Shown here: positions 1-8,661 of the stretch, piece after piece
Position numbering within the stretch: position 1 is the first letter of the stretch
Layout: each line of letters starts with the position of its first letter
Assembly: GCA_020831585.1 (NCBI GenBank)
Contig: JAFIGE010000029.1
Coordinates: forward strand, 1 to 41,768
Length of the DNA: 41,768 bases
DNA from: Opitutales bacterium
GTDB taxonomy: Bacteria; Verrucomicrobiota; Verrucomicrobiia; Opitutales; Oceanipulchritudinaceae
Direction of reading: 5' to 3'
Notes under the pieces: generated by a model
The model's input: only the letters and a program-made list of their open reading frames with translations
Databases searched by the model: none
What the model was told of the DNA's origin: nothing
Made by a program: the position numbers and the translations under genes

Positions 1-52
1 TCAACTTGGCCGATAACACCCTCCCTTTAAAGAACCCAACTCATCTTTTTAG

Positions 53-1087
53 GATCAAAAGCCCTATCGCTACTACCGGTGCTGCGGTGCGAATGCGTTG
101 AGAAGGGGTTGCGAGAGTGTCGCGAGGCAACTGCCTGCTGTGCTCTTGGAAAACATCGTTTACGACTTTCTCGGGAGGATGGCTTGCGAACCTGACGTCA
201 TTGAAGCAGTCGTGGGCGCCTCTCACAAGGGCAGGGCTGCTCGCATAAGGCGCCTGGGTTCACAGATCCGCAAACTTGAGAAAGACCTGGAGGAGACGAA
301 AAGAGAGATTACCAACCTCACTGACGTGGCGGCGAGACTCGGCGCTGATGGATTTAGTGCGGATCTTCGGCAAAGATGCGCGGAGGCGTCGAAAAGACGG
401 GATGGAATTCTCGCGGAGACCCATTCTCTCAAGCGGGAACAGTCCGCCCTGAAAGACGAGCAGGATCAGCGCAAACGGGTCCAGGATGGGTTGCATCGCT
501 TCGCGAGTCTTGTCCGCACGTTGCCTGAGAGCGAACAGAAGGAGTTGGTTCAGTTAATCATCAATGACATAGTCGTGAATGTCCCGGACTCGCAGGACGC
601 GTTGCATATTACGCGCAAGGTTTTGATCGATATGCGCTTAAGGATGGGAGCTCTTGTCAAAACGAGGGACCAAAACGGAAGGACACTCAAGGTGAACCTG
701 GAACTGACACTGCACCGGTCAAAAGCCTGGTGGGCCAGAGCCGAAGGGCCTATATCAATAGAGGTCGGGCGACCTCAGACGAAGAAAAAACGCGAAGTTC
801 CATCGCGGAAACACGAAATTCACCGGGCACAACGGCTTGCTAAGGAAATGGCCAGGGACGGTTGGTCTGCCGCAGATCTCTCGCGCCGATACAAGATGTC
901 CCGCGCCGGCATATCGCAGATCCTGCGGTGGAATCAGCTCAGCGACGAGGCAAAACACCTCCTGCTCAAGCTCGGCGAAGGCCGGATGATCCGTCGATGC
1001 AGTCGACGGTTTCGGGAAACGCTCCTGAAAATGCCCAAGAGCGCGCACTTGGAAGCCTTGAAAGAGCGCCTCAGGATGGAGCGTTGA
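53..1087 (+). pseudogene. Large serine recombinase, C-terminal part only; probably broken
   Basis: This is the C-terminal half of a large serine site-specific recombinase. The frame opens with YRYYRC and a second Cys, the end of the recombinase zinc ribbon. A long Lys/Glu/Arg-rich coiled coil follows, then a LVQLIINDIVV segment and a helix-turn-helix-like tail (AADLSRRYKMSRAGISQIL). The catalytic Ser resolvase domain is absent. A TAG stop at 50-52 lies directly before the zinc-ribbon motif, in the same frame. The sequence further upstream gives recombinase-like fragments only in other frames (for example ITPSL near 16-30), so I read the gene as frameshifted or degraded rather than merely cut by the window edge. 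The nearest formal start is TTG at 98, which would cut through the zinc ribbon. The product probably moved a mobile element lying to the left, and the adjacent tRNA-Asn fits an island edge. A sequencing error remains possible. Confidence 0.65.
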
Positions 1088-1278
1088 GTCCCCGGAATGT
1101 GTTAACCACTTTCGGGCTGCAAAAACGTCCGATGACCGTTTTTCGGTTTGATCGTGGTCGGAAATACGAACCTTACTCCAAATGGTTAACAATTCGGATA
1201 CAAAAAAAGTCCCTCGGATAGAGGGACTTATGGAATTGTGTTAACTGCTTTGAACAATGGTTTGTTTTTGGCGAAAAG
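1088..1278. other. Intergenic strip with tRNA-Asn-like fragments (candidate att region)
   Basis: No gene is seen here. The strip holds several sequences resembling the neighbouring tRNA-Asn. TGTTAACCACTT at 1100-1111 exactly matches 12 bases of the tRNA anticodon/variable region, in the opposite orientation to the tRNA. GAACCT-N10-GGTTAACA at 1168-1191 matches the tRNA in the same orientation and with identical spacing (tRNA positions 1299-1322). A further GTTAAC lies at about 1239. The strip also holds the hairpin terminator of the tRNA. Remnant integration sites are a reasonable reading but are not proven. Confidence 0.45.
1200..1229 (-). terminator. Rho-independent terminator of tRNA-Asn
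   Basis: The 9-bp inverted repeat AAGTCCCTC / GAGGGACTT (1207-1215 and 1221-1229) has a 5-base loop. Seven A residues at 1202-1208 become a T tract when read on the minus strand. It lies about 50 bases downstream of the tRNA 3' end in the direction of tRNA transcription, as expected for its terminator. Confidence 0.75.
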
Positions 1279-1353
1279 TGGCTGCTCGGGTAGGATTCGA
1301 ACCTACGACCAAGTGGTTAACAGCCACCTGCTCTACCACTGAGCTACCGAGCA
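1279..1353 (-). tRNA. tRNA-Asn (anticodon GTT), CCA end encoded
   Basis: Read on the minus strand, the sequence folds as a standard cloverleaf. The acceptor stem is TGCTCGG / CCGAGCA (1347-1353 with 1283-1289). The D arm contains GCTCAGTGGTAGAGC. The anticodon loop is CTGTTAA, giving anticodon GTT for asparagine. The T arm contains GGTTCGAATCC. The discriminator is G at 1282 and CCA is encoded at 1281-1279. The gene looks intact. It stands beside the recombinase remnant, and fragments of its sequence recur in the strip between them. Confidence 0.97.
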
Positions 1354-1442
1354 AAAAGTTGGAAAAGAACGGCTGGTGGGCCAGCGGTTGTGAGGGGCTC
1401 ATTCCCAGGGGGAAGAGAAGACTCACGGAATAAAGCCGAGGA

Positions 1443-1471
1443 GAAAAGCGGGGTGGGGGCGGGGGTGTCAA
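1443..1471 (-). promoter_or_regulatory. Possible promoter upstream of tRNA-Asn
   Basis: Read on the minus strand, a perfect TTGACA (1471-1466) is followed after 17 bases by CTTTTC (1448-1443), a poor -10 element. It lies about 90 bases upstream of the tRNA. The -35 match is good, but the -10 is weak and the spacer is C-rich, so this is a tentative call. Confidence 0.3.
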
Positions 1472-1574
1472 TAGTTTGGTGAGATTTTTTTTCGGGGGCG
1501 GTCTGAAAAAAGAGATTGCCATGGGGAGGGCGGGGGTGTTCTGTGGCCGTTTTTTGTCAACCCATTTGGCGTGA

Positions 1575-2210
1575 ATGAAACAAGTTAGTCTCAATGCGAA
1601 GAGCCGGACCGAAAAGGGGCGCAATGCGTCCAAGCGCCTGCGGGGCGCCGGGTCCATTCCGGCCGTCATTTACGGGGAGTCCGGTGTGCGTGATCTTTCC
1701 CTTAGCCAAAAAGAATTTTCCCTGGCGTGGCGTTCGGTTGTCGGCCGGGCCGCTCTCATTGAACTGCATGTGGACGGCGCGGACGAGAGCACGTTTGCGA
1801 TCATTCAGGAAACCCAGCGCAACCCGCGCACCGATTCCTTCCAGCACATTGATTTCAAGGAAGTCGTGCGAGGGAAGGATATGGAAGCGGAGATCCCGGT
1901 CATTTCCAAGGGCGTGTGCCCGGGGGTGAAGAACGGGGGCATTTTGGAGTTCCACTCGGAGACCCTCACCGTGCGCTGCCGCCCACGGGATCTGCCGGAG
2001 GCCATTTCGGTGGACGTGACGGGCATGCAGATTGGCGATTCCTTGCACGTGCGCGACCTCCCCACCGCTGAGGGCGTGACGATCCTTTCGGACGACGATC
2101 TCGTGGTGGTGGCCTGCGTCGGCTCGTCGGGTGGTGCCTCCGCAGCGGCTGATGAAGCGGGCGACGAGGACGAGGCCCCGGCCAAGCCCGCCGAAGCGAA
2201 GGCCAAGTAA
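1575..2210 (+). CDS. rplY: 50S ribosomal protein L25 (TL5/CTC type)
   Basis: L25 binds 5S rRNA in the large ribosomal subunit. The 211-aa product has the N-terminal L25 domain at about residues 1-95 (start MKQVSLNAKSRTEKGR, then IPAVIYG) and the C-terminal TL5/CTC domain at about 100-185. It ends in an Ala/Glu/Lys-rich tail. This two-domain length is usual for the CTC type, against about 95 aa for E. coli L25. The ATG at 1575 starts exactly at the conserved N terminus. No strong Shine-Dalgarno sequence is visible. The gene heads a same-strand run into pth and the rpsF-dnaB genes, and rplY-pth is a common bacterial pair. Confidence 0.96.
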   Translation: MKQVSLNAKSRTEKGRNASKRLRGAGSIPAVIYGESGVRDLSLSQKEFSLAWRSVVGRAALIELHVDGADESTFAIIQETQRNPRTDSFQHIDFKEVVRGKDMEAEIPVISKGVCPGVKNGGILEFHSETLTVRCRPRDLPEAISVDVTGMQIGDSLHVRDLPTAEGVTILSDDDLVVVACVGSSGGASAAADEAGDEDEAPAKPAEAKAK

Positions 2211-2269
2211 CTTTTTCCAATCCGCCGTTTGCCTCTCCGGGGGCACAGCGGCTTGTTCTTTTTCATTTC

Positions 2270-2854
2270 ATGGCAGTGCGTGTCTTAGCGGGCTTGGGCA
2301 ATCCGGGCGCGCGTTACGACGGGACACGCCACAACGTCGGTTTTGTCGTCCTCGATGCACTCGCGCGCCAGTGCGGAGTTTCGTGGACGGCGAGCGAGCG
2401 GTTTCGTGCCCATACTGCGGATGTCGTCATCGAAGGAATTCCCGTGCGCCTCGTGAAGCCCCAGGCTTTTATGAATTGCAGCGGCGGGGTGCTCGGCGAG
2501 CTGTTTCGTTTCCATAAATGGAGGCCGGAAGAGCTGGTTGTGGCGGTTGACGAATACCAAATCCCGGTCGGCTCCCTCAAGGTGAGCATCGGGGGCGGTG
2601 CCGGGGGTCACAACGGCCTCCAGGACATCATTGAGCGGTTGGGCGCGCAATTCATTCGCTTTCGCATCGGCATCGCGCCGGTCGAAAAACCGCTCCAGCC
2701 CATGGCAGATTTCGTCCTTGGGCGCTTTAACGAGGCGGAGCAAGCCGCCTTTGCAGCGCGTCTGGACGACTATGTGACCGGCCTTCGGTTGCTCGTATCG
2801 GCCGGACCCGCCCTCGCCATGAACACCCTTAACCGTAAATCAACAACATCATGA
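2270..2854 (+). CDS. pth: Peptidyl-tRNA hydrolase
   Basis: Pth cleaves the ester bond of peptidyl-tRNAs that drop off ribosomes and so recycles tRNA. The 194-aa product has the N-terminal motif GLGNPGARYDGTRHNVGF with Asn11 and catalytic His21, and VKPQAFMNCSG near residue 62. Asp94 occupies the second catalytic position (VDEYQIPVG, a variant of the usual DDLDLP), and GGGAGGHNGL lies at 108-117. The length is normal for the family. The stop codon overlaps the rpsF start in an ATGA, so translation of the two is probably coupled. Confidence 0.96.
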   Translation: MAVRVLAGLGNPGARYDGTRHNVGFVVLDALARQCGVSWTASERFRAHTADVVIEGIPVRLVKPQAFMNCSGGVLGELFRFHKWRPEELVVAVDEYQIPVGSLKVSIGGGAGGHNGLQDIIERLGAQFIRFRIGIAPVEKPLQPMADFVLGRFNEAEQAAFAARLDDYVTGLRLLVSAGPALAMNTLNRKSTTS

Positions 2855-3150
2855 GTCTGACCCTCACCAAAAAATACAAAGCTTCCTTCATCCTCGACAC
2901 GCGTGGATACGATTCCCCTGTGGAAACCCTCGTGGAAAAGCTGGAAGGCCTCCTCAAGGAGCTCGGCGCGGAAGTGCAGGCTTCCAAGAATCTCGGACGG
3001 CACGATTTTGTGCGCGTGACCGAGAAAGGCCACACGGGCGATACTTACCTCGAAATCGAGTTTTCGGCCGATCCCACCGTGCCCTCCGCGCTCCACGAGA
3101 AACTGCGTCTCGACAAGACGGTCAAGCGCATCTTGATTGAGAGCTGCTAA
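2851..3150 (+). CDS. rpsF: 30S ribosomal protein S6
   Basis: S6 binds 16S rRNA in the small-subunit platform, normally as a heterodimer with S18. The 99-aa product shows the ferredoxin-like S6 pattern: ASFILDTRGYD near the N terminus, VEKLEGLLKELGAEV as the first helix, and a final RLDKTVKRILIE strand. Its ATG overlaps the pth stop codon by four bases. ssb follows, as in many bacteria. The usual partner gene rpsR is not present in this cluster. Confidence 0.95.
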   Translation: MSLTLTKKYKASFILDTRGYDSPVETLVEKLEGLLKELGAEVQASKNLGRHDFVRVTEKGHTGDTYLEIEFSADPTVPSALHEKLRLDKTVKRILIESC

Positions 3151-3198
3151 CCGCTTTGGCGGGTTTTCTCCCGCCATTGAACCGAAAGGACGCTCCCC

Positions 3199-3675
3199 AT
3201 GGCCTCATTCAACAAAGTCATCCTCGCCGGAAACCTGACGCGTGATCCTGAAAAGCGGGTCACGCCCTCGGGTCTGACGATCGTTAAACTGGGTCTCGCG
3301 GTGAACCGCCGCTTCCAGACGCAGAGCGGCGAGCAAAAGGAAGAGGTGACGTTTGTGGATATCGATGCGTTTGGCAAACCGGCTGATATCATCGCCCAGT
3401 ATTGCCAGAAGGGGAAGGGCCTGCTCATCGAAGGGCGGCTGCGTCTCGATTCGTGGCAAGACAAGACCACTGGCGAAAACCGCAGCAAGCTGGGCGTGGT
3501 TCTGGAGAACTTCCAATTTCTCGACAGCGCCGGTTCCGGTGGGGGTTCGGGTGGTTCCGGCGGTGAAAACCGTTACGAGTCTTCCTCGCCCCCGTCCCGC
3601 AGCGCCCCTCCGAGCGCGGCTCCCAAACGCTCGGCGGAAAGTAACTTTCCGGACGACGAAGACGTCCCGTTTTGA
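3199..3675 (+). CDS. ssb: Single-stranded DNA-binding protein
   Basis: SSB coats single-stranded DNA in replication, recombination and repair. The 158-aa product has an OB fold at about residues 1-105, starting MASFNKVILAGNLTRDPE and including FVDIDAFGKPADI and GLLIEGRLRLDSW. A Gly/Ser-rich linker follows, and the acidic tip ends DDEDVPF, the conserved docking peptide for partner proteins. The start is at the conserved N terminus. Its place between rpsF and rplI/dnaB is typical. The 48-base gap to rplI leaves no room for rpsR. Confidence 0.96.
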   Translation: MASFNKVILAGNLTRDPEKRVTPSGLTIVKLGLAVNRRFQTQSGEQKEEVTFVDIDAFGKPADIIAQYCQKGKGLLIEGRLRLDSWQDKTTGENRSKLGVVLENFQFLDSAGSGGGSGGSGGENRYESSSPPSRSAPPSAAPKRSAESNFPDDEDVPF

Positions 3676-3723
3676 TTCTGTTTTCTTTTCCATCCATTTC
3701 CCATTTTTAACGACTTTACGATT

Positions 3724-4230
3724 ATGGCCCATTCCGAACTTCTTTTGTTGAAACCGGTTGATAACCTCGGCAGCGAGGGCGATCAGGTAACTGTGCGCGT
3801 CGGCTACGCGCGCAACTATCTCCTCCCACGGGGCATTGCTGTTCCCCTCACGCGGGCCAACCGCAAGCAGATGGAGGCCCTCCGTGCGCGCGCTGAGAAG
3901 CGCAAGCAGGACGAACTGGCCGTCGCCCAAGCCCTCGCCGAGAAGATCGGGAAGCTGAGTATTGCCTTCGCCGTGCAAACCGGTCCGGGTGGCAAGATGT
4001 TCGGCTCCGTGACGGCGCAGGATCTCATTAACCGCATCGGCGAGGAAGGCATCGCGATCGATAAGAAGCAGGTGAATCTCTACACGCCCGTGAAGAGCCT
4101 CGGCAAGCACACCACCAAGATCAAGCTGCACCCCGAAGTGACGGTGGAGTTTGAGTTCGAGGTGGTGTCGGAGAACCCGATTGAAGAGGATGCCGAGGCG
4201 GCCGAAGAGGCTACCGGAGCCAAGTCCTGA
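3724..4230 (+). CDS. rplI: 50S ribosomal protein L9
   Basis: L9 binds 23S rRNA near the L1 stalk and helps maintain reading frame. The 168-aa product has the signature N-terminal domain (LGSEGDQVTVRVGYARNYLLPRG), a long charged connecting helix at about 45-75, and a C-terminal domain with GPGGKMFGSVT and IDKKQV. An acidic, Ala-rich tail extends about 15 residues past the usual end. The gene precedes dnaB, the common bacterial arrangement. Confidence 0.96.
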   Translation: MAHSELLLLKPVDNLGSEGDQVTVRVGYARNYLLPRGIAVPLTRANRKQMEALRARAEKRKQDELAVAQALAEKIGKLSIAFAVQTGPGGKMFGSVTAQDLINRIGEEGIAIDKKQVNLYTPVKSLGKHTTKIKLHPEVTVEFEFEVVSENPIEEDAEAAEEATGAKS

Positions 4231-4259
4231 GGATCATCTCCGCACGGGGACGACCAGTA

Positions 4260-5699
4260 ATGCCCAGCGGCTCCGCAGGCTCGGAAGGGGACCAGCCCGG
4301 CCGCTCCGCCCCAGCCAATGCTGAGGCCGAAGCCGGTTTGTTGGCCGGCTGTTTGCTCGACCCCGGTGACGAGATCATTTCCGCCTGCATTGAGGCCGGC
4401 TTTGAGCCGGAGTCCTTCTTCACGCCCGCACACAGCATTCTTTTCTACGGCATCCTTGAAGCCTATAAAAAGGGGCTCGCCGTGGACGAGGTGGTGGTGG
4501 CGGAGCACCTTGCGAGCACGCCGCTGGAGAATGTTCGCTGGCTGAGAGAAAAGCACCGGCGCTTGGCACCCGAGACGCCGCTTCTCGAAATGATGGGGGG
4601 AGCGCGCGTGATTGCGGAGATCACGGACCGGGACCTCGCGCCGACGCTCCATGCCCGCCAGTGGATGGAGATTGTGCGCGAGAAGTGGCTCCTGCGTCGC
4701 CTTATCCAGACGGCCTCCCGCATCACCGAGGGGGCTTATTCGGGGCAGGAAAAGGTGGAAGTCTTCATCGACCAGGTGGAGCAGCAGATTCTCAAAATCA
4801 ACGAGACCCGCTACGTGCAGGGCGCGGTGCATTTTGAGCAGGCCGTCGATGCGGCCACCCACCTCATCAGCCAGATTCTTCAGGGACGCAACGACAGCGG
4901 GGTGCTCACCGGCTTCAGCGATGTCGACAACCTCACCTTCGGCTTGCACCCCGGCCAAATGATCGTGCTCGCCGCCCGGCCTTCCATGGGGAAGACCTCC
5001 TTCGGGATGAATATCGTGGAAAACGCCGCCCTCCCGACGCGGGGCGAAGCGGCTCCCATACTCGTGTTCAGTCTCGAAATGCCCGCCGACCAGCTCGCCA
5101 TGCGTATGCTGTGCGGGCGCGCCCGCGTGAACATGAGCCGCGTGCGCAACCGATTTGTCGGCAAAGAGGAGCAGAAGGAACTGGCCCGCGTGGCCCACGA
5201 GCTCAAAAAAGCCCCTCTCTGGATCGACGATTCGAGCAACCTCAACATCCTCGAACTCCGTGCGAAAGCTCGCCGGGCGCACAAGAAACACAACCTCAAG
5301 CTCATCGTCATCGACTACCTGCAGCTCATCGCGGGCACGGACAGCCGCGTGCCGCGCGAGCAGCAGATTTCCGAAATCAGCCGGGGCATCAAAGGCATGG
5401 CGAAGGAGTTGAATTTGCCGGTCCTCGTCCTCAGCCAGCTCAACCGCGCTTCGGAAAAGGAAAACCGCGCCCCGCGTATTTCCGATCTGCGGGAGTCCGG
5501 ATCGATCGAGCAGGATGCGGATGTCGTTTTCCTCCTTGCTTCGCGCATGAAGAGCGATGATAACCCCTCCATTCCTCAAGCCTCCCAAGAGCGGGAGTTG
5601 ATTGTGGCCAAACAAAGAAACGGTCCCACCGGATCGGCTCCCTTAACCTTCCTCACCGATTTCACGCGTTTTGAGAACTACACACCTGCCCGTGAGTAA
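4260..5699 (+). CDS. dnaB: Replicative DNA helicase
   Basis: DnaB is the hexameric 5'-3' helicase of the replication fork. The 479-aa product has a DnaB N-terminal helical domain (about 22-130) after a 20-residue low-complexity leader. The RecA-like C-terminal domain holds Walker A ARPSMGKTS (239-247), the conserved VFSLEMPADQLAMRM, Walker B VIDYLQLI and the late QLNRASEKE and LRESGSIEQDADVV motifs. No intein is seen. The ATG at 4260 is 29 bases after the rplI stop. The 3' end overlaps the bamA start region, an unusual pairing of a replication gene with an outer-membrane assembly gene. Confidence 0.95.
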   Translation: MPSGSAGSEGDQPGRSAPANAEAEAGLLAGCLLDPGDEIISACIEAGFEPESFFTPAHSILFYGILEAYKKGLAVDEVVVAEHLASTPLENVRWLREKHRRLAPETPLLEMMGGARVIAEITDRDLAPTLHARQWMEIVREKWLLRRLIQTASRITEGAYSGQEKVEVFIDQVEQQILKINETRYVQGAVHFEQAVDAATHLISQILQGRNDSGVLTGFSDVDNLTFGLHPGQMIVLAARPSMGKTSFGMNIVENAALPTRGEAAPILVFSLEMPADQLAMRMLCGRARVNMSRVRNRFVGKEEQKELARVAHELKKAPLWIDDSSNLNILELRAKARRAHKKHNLKLIVIDYLQLIAGTDSRVPREQQISEISRGIKGMAKELNLPVLVLSQLNRASEKENRAPRISDLRESGSIEQDADVVFLLASRMKSDDNPSIPQASQERELIVAKQRNGPTGSAPLTFLTDFTRFENYTPARE

Positions 5700-8091
5700 G
5701 CAGACTTCCTTTTCCCGCGCCCTTTTCCTGATGGTATGGGCTCTGTTTTGCGGCTCCCTCCCGGCCCACGCCCAGGAGGATGCATCCGCTCCCCTCATCG
5801 GTGATATCGGCATCGAGTTTGTCGATATTCGCAATGTCAGTGATGAAGCGGTCCTGGCTCGTCTGCAAATCCGGCGGGGCATCCCTTACAGCCAAGTCCT
5901 CGTGGACCGCTCAATTCGTTCGCTCTACGACACCCGGCTGTTTGATTTCATCGAAGCGCGCACGGAGCAGATGCCGGAAAACCAGGTGCGGGTGATTTTT
6001 GTCCTTCAAGCCCGTTATCGGGTGCAGGAGGTGCGGATCACGGGGAATGAGAATGTGCGCACCCGGCGGATCGAGCGGGAGATGCAGATCCGCCCGGCCC
6101 GCTCCCTCGACGAGCGGCAGATCCGCCGTGACGCCGTAGCCATTGAGGAATACTATCAGCGCCGGGGCTACAGCGACGTATCCGTGGATTACGAGATCGA
6201 GCGCGATGCCTCGACAGGGTTGGGCATCGTCACCTTCCGTATCAACGAGGGGCCGAGGCTCAAAATCAAGCGGGTCGAGTTTGTCGGCAATACCGCTTTC
6301 ACGGATCGTCAGTTGCGCCGTGAGATGGAAACCCGCCGCCGCTGGATGCTCTCCTGGCTCACCGGTTCCGGCCGCTTCGACGAGGGCAAGTTTCAGGACG
6401 ACCTCGACCGCCTGCGCCGGCGATACCTCAACGCGGGCTACCTCGATGTCAGCATCCCGGAAGCCAATGTCACCATTGAAAATCCCTCGCCACGCGAGAT
6501 CCTTGTGACCATTCGCATTGATGAGGGCCGCCGTTACCGGGTGGGGGACATTTACTTTGTGGGCAATACGCTCTTTTCCGATCTCGATCTTTACTTTGCC
6601 CTCAACCTCCTTCCCGGCGACTGGTTTTCTCCCGAGACGCTCGATGATGATGTCGAACGCCTCACGAATATCTACGGGGCTCTCGGCTACCTCGATACGT
6701 TCATCCGCCCCGAGCGCGTTGCCAACATCCAGACGGGCGACATCGACATCGTCTTCCACATCAGCGAGAGCGAACGCTTTGAGCTGGAGTCTATCATCAT
6801 TGAGGGCAACACGAAGACCAAGAGCACCGTCATCATTCGTGAACTCGCCATGGCCCCGGGCCGTACCTTCAACCTCGTCAACATGAAGACGAGCGAGGCG
6901 CGCCTGCGGAACACCCGTTTCTTCGAACAGGTGCGCCTCACGCCGGAAGCGACCAATATCCCCGGACGACGGAACCTCAAGATCCGCGTTGAAGAAGGGC
7001 GCACGGGCAACTTCCAGTTCGGGGCCGGCTTCAGTTCACTGGAGCGTGCCGTCTTCTTCTTTGAGGTCACGCAATCCAATTTCGACCTCTTCAAGTGGCG
7101 CTCACCGCTCCTTCAGGGGGATGGCCAGAAGTTCCGTTTCCGCGCATCCTATGGCTCCCGTTCGAACGAAATTGTCCTTGGCTTTGAGGAGCCCTGGCTC
7201 TTCGAAGAGCGCCTCGCTCTCGGTTTTGAGCTCTACCGCCGTCAGACCGATTTCAACTCGACGGTTTACGACGAGCTGCGCGCCGGTATCGAAGTCTATT
7301 TGCGCAAACGCCTCATTGGTCTGATCGACGGCCAGCTCTCCTACACGCTGGAGCGCATCAACATTGATCTCAACATTCCCCGCGACAACGCCCCGCTCTC
7401 CATCGGCCAGGAGGCCGATATCAGCCCGCGCTATGTTTCCAAGATAGCCGCCACTGTACTGCGCGACACGCGAAACGACCTCATCTTCACGACTCGCGGC
7501 AGCCGTATGCAGGTCACGGGCACCTTCGCCGGTATCGGTGGGGACACGCAGTATGTGGGCCTCGAAACGCGCAACGCCTTCTTTGTCCCCACCTTCGAAT
7601 TCGGTGATCAAGTCATCAGCTTCCTTGCCCGCGCCGGGGGCCTGCACGCCTACAATTTCAACCGCGCGCAGCCGGACCCCTCCAAGGATATTCCTTTCTT
7701 CGACCGTTACTTCCTCGGCGGCCCCAACAGCCTTCGCGGCTTCGAGTTCCGGGAGGTTGGCCCGGTCGATACCTCCGGAAACTTCTTTGAGCCCGTGGGA
7801 GGCCGTAGCTACGCCTTCGCCAGCGTCGAGTATTCCGTGAAAGTGGCCGAGCCCCTGCGCCTCGCCGTTTTCTACGACTGGGGATTTGTGAACAGCCGTG
7901 AGTTCGACTTCAACCCCGCCAACTACAACGACAACTGGGGCTTCGGTATCCGCCTGCTCGTGCTCGGTAATCCCCTCCGCCTCGATTTCGGTATCCCCCT
8001 CCGCAGCGGTCAATACGACGAGAACAGCAACCAGTTCATCCGCAACCGCCGTGGCAATCAGTTCAACTTCGCTTTCGGGACCCGTTTCTGA
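5692..8091 (+). CDS. bamA: Outer membrane protein assembly factor BamA
   Basis: BamA is the core Omp85 protein that folds beta-barrel proteins into the outer membrane. The preferred start is GTG at 5692, giving 799 aa that begin with a signal peptide (SFSRALFLMVWALF, cleavage near PAHAQ). A TTG at 5671 would add seven residues. Five POTRA repeats fill roughly residues 30-390, with recurring VEFVGN and IIIEGNTK motifs. The C-terminal half is a 16-strand barrel with the loop-6 signature GGPNSLRGFEF, and the protein ends in Phe, the usual beta-signal. The start overlaps the end of dnaB by eight bases. The window holds no other bam gene. Length and domains are normal for the family. Confidence 0.95.
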   Translation: MSKQTSFSRALFLMVWALFCGSLPAHAQEDASAPLIGDIGIEFVDIRNVSDEAVLARLQIRRGIPYSQVLVDRSIRSLYDTRLFDFIEARTEQMPENQVRVIFVLQARYRVQEVRITGNENVRTRRIEREMQIRPARSLDERQIRRDAVAIEEYYQRRGYSDVSVDYEIERDASTGLGIVTFRINEGPRLKIKRVEFVGNTAFTDRQLRREMETRRRWMLSWLTGSGRFDEGKFQDDLDRLRRRYLNAGYLDVSIPEANVTIENPSPREILVTIRIDEGRRYRVGDIYFVGNTLFSDLDLYFALNLLPGDWFSPETLDDDVERLTNIYGALGYLDTFIRPERVANIQTGDIDIVFHISESERFELESIIIEGNTKTKSTVIIRELAMAPGRTFNLVNMKTSEARLRNTRFFEQVRLTPEATNIPGRRNLKIRVEEGRTGNFQFGAGFSSLERAVFFFEVTQSNFDLFKWRSPLLQGDGQKFRFRASYGSRSNEIVLGFEEPWLFEERLALGFELYRRQTDFNSTVYDELRAGIEVYLRKRLIGLIDGQLSYTLERINIDLNIPRDNAPLSIGQEADISPRYVSKIAATVLRDTRNDLIFTTRGSRMQVTGTFAGIGGDTQYVGLETRNAFFVPTFEFGDQVISFLARAGGLHAYNFNRAQPDPSKDIPFFDRYFLGGPNSLRGFEFREVGPVDTSGNFFEPVGGRSYAFASVEYSVKVAEPLRLAVFYDWGFVNSREFDFNPANYNDNWGFGIRLLVLGNPLRLDFGIPLRSGQYDENSNQFIRNRRGNQFNFAFGTRF

Positions 8092-8112
8092 GAAATTTTC
8101 GCCGGGGGCCAA

Positions 8113-8598
8113 ATGAAACTCTACCTCCTTCGACATGCCGAGGCCGCCCCCACCTTTCCGGACGCGGATCGGGTGCTGACCGCCCATGGTCGAAACACCG
8201 CCCGGGCTCTCGGGCGCTTTCTCGCCAGCCGGGGAGGTTTGCCAGTGGAGGCGATTTTGCACAGCCCCTTTGCGCGGGCGCGGGAAACCGCTCAGATCGT
8301 AGCTGCCGAGCTGGGCACGGAAAGCCTTTTGCAGGAGGTCGGCGGGATCACGCCTGACGACGATGTGGATTCCTTCTTGCCCACGCTCTACAATCGGGAA
8401 AAGCCCTGTCTGGTGGTCGGGCACAACCCGCACCTAACCTTGCTGGCCGGGCGTCTCCTCACCGGGCGGGAACTTGGTCTGCCCATTGCCTTCAAGAAGG
8501 GGGGGCTGCTGACCCTGGAAGCGATGCACCCGCAGGTGGGCCGGGCACCCGCCTTTTGGACCCTCCGTTCCTTTCTCACTCCCTATCTTTACGCTTAG
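8113..8598 (+). CDS. sixA: SixA-like histidine phosphatase
   Basis: This is a small histidine-phosphatase-superfamily protein of 161 aa. The catalytic motif LRHAEAAP is at residues 6-13, with His8 the phosphate acceptor, and a second catalytic His is in VVGHNPHL near 105. SPFARARETAQI is the conserved third motif. Length and the RHA(E) start fit SixA, which removes phosphate from histidine phosphotransfer proteins, but the substrate here is unknown. It follows bamA by 21 bases and may share its transcript. The gene symbol reflects family resemblance only. Confidence 0.85.
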   Translation: MKLYLLRHAEAAPTFPDADRVLTAHGRNTARALGRFLASRGGLPVEAILHSPFARARETAQIVAAELGTESLLQEVGGITPDDDVDSFLPTLYNREKPCLVVGHNPHLTLLAGRLLTGRELGLPIAFKKGGLLTLEAMHPQVGRAPAFWTLRSFLTPYLYA

Positions 8599-8661
8599 GG
8601 AATGCAGCCGCAATCCCCAACCCGTGATCGCCCGGGCAGAGGCAAAGATTGGCGGGCCGCA

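Noticed and set aside
4080-5615. Minus-strand open frame opposite dnaB
   Set aside because: It is a shadow of rplI/dnaB with no conserved motif.
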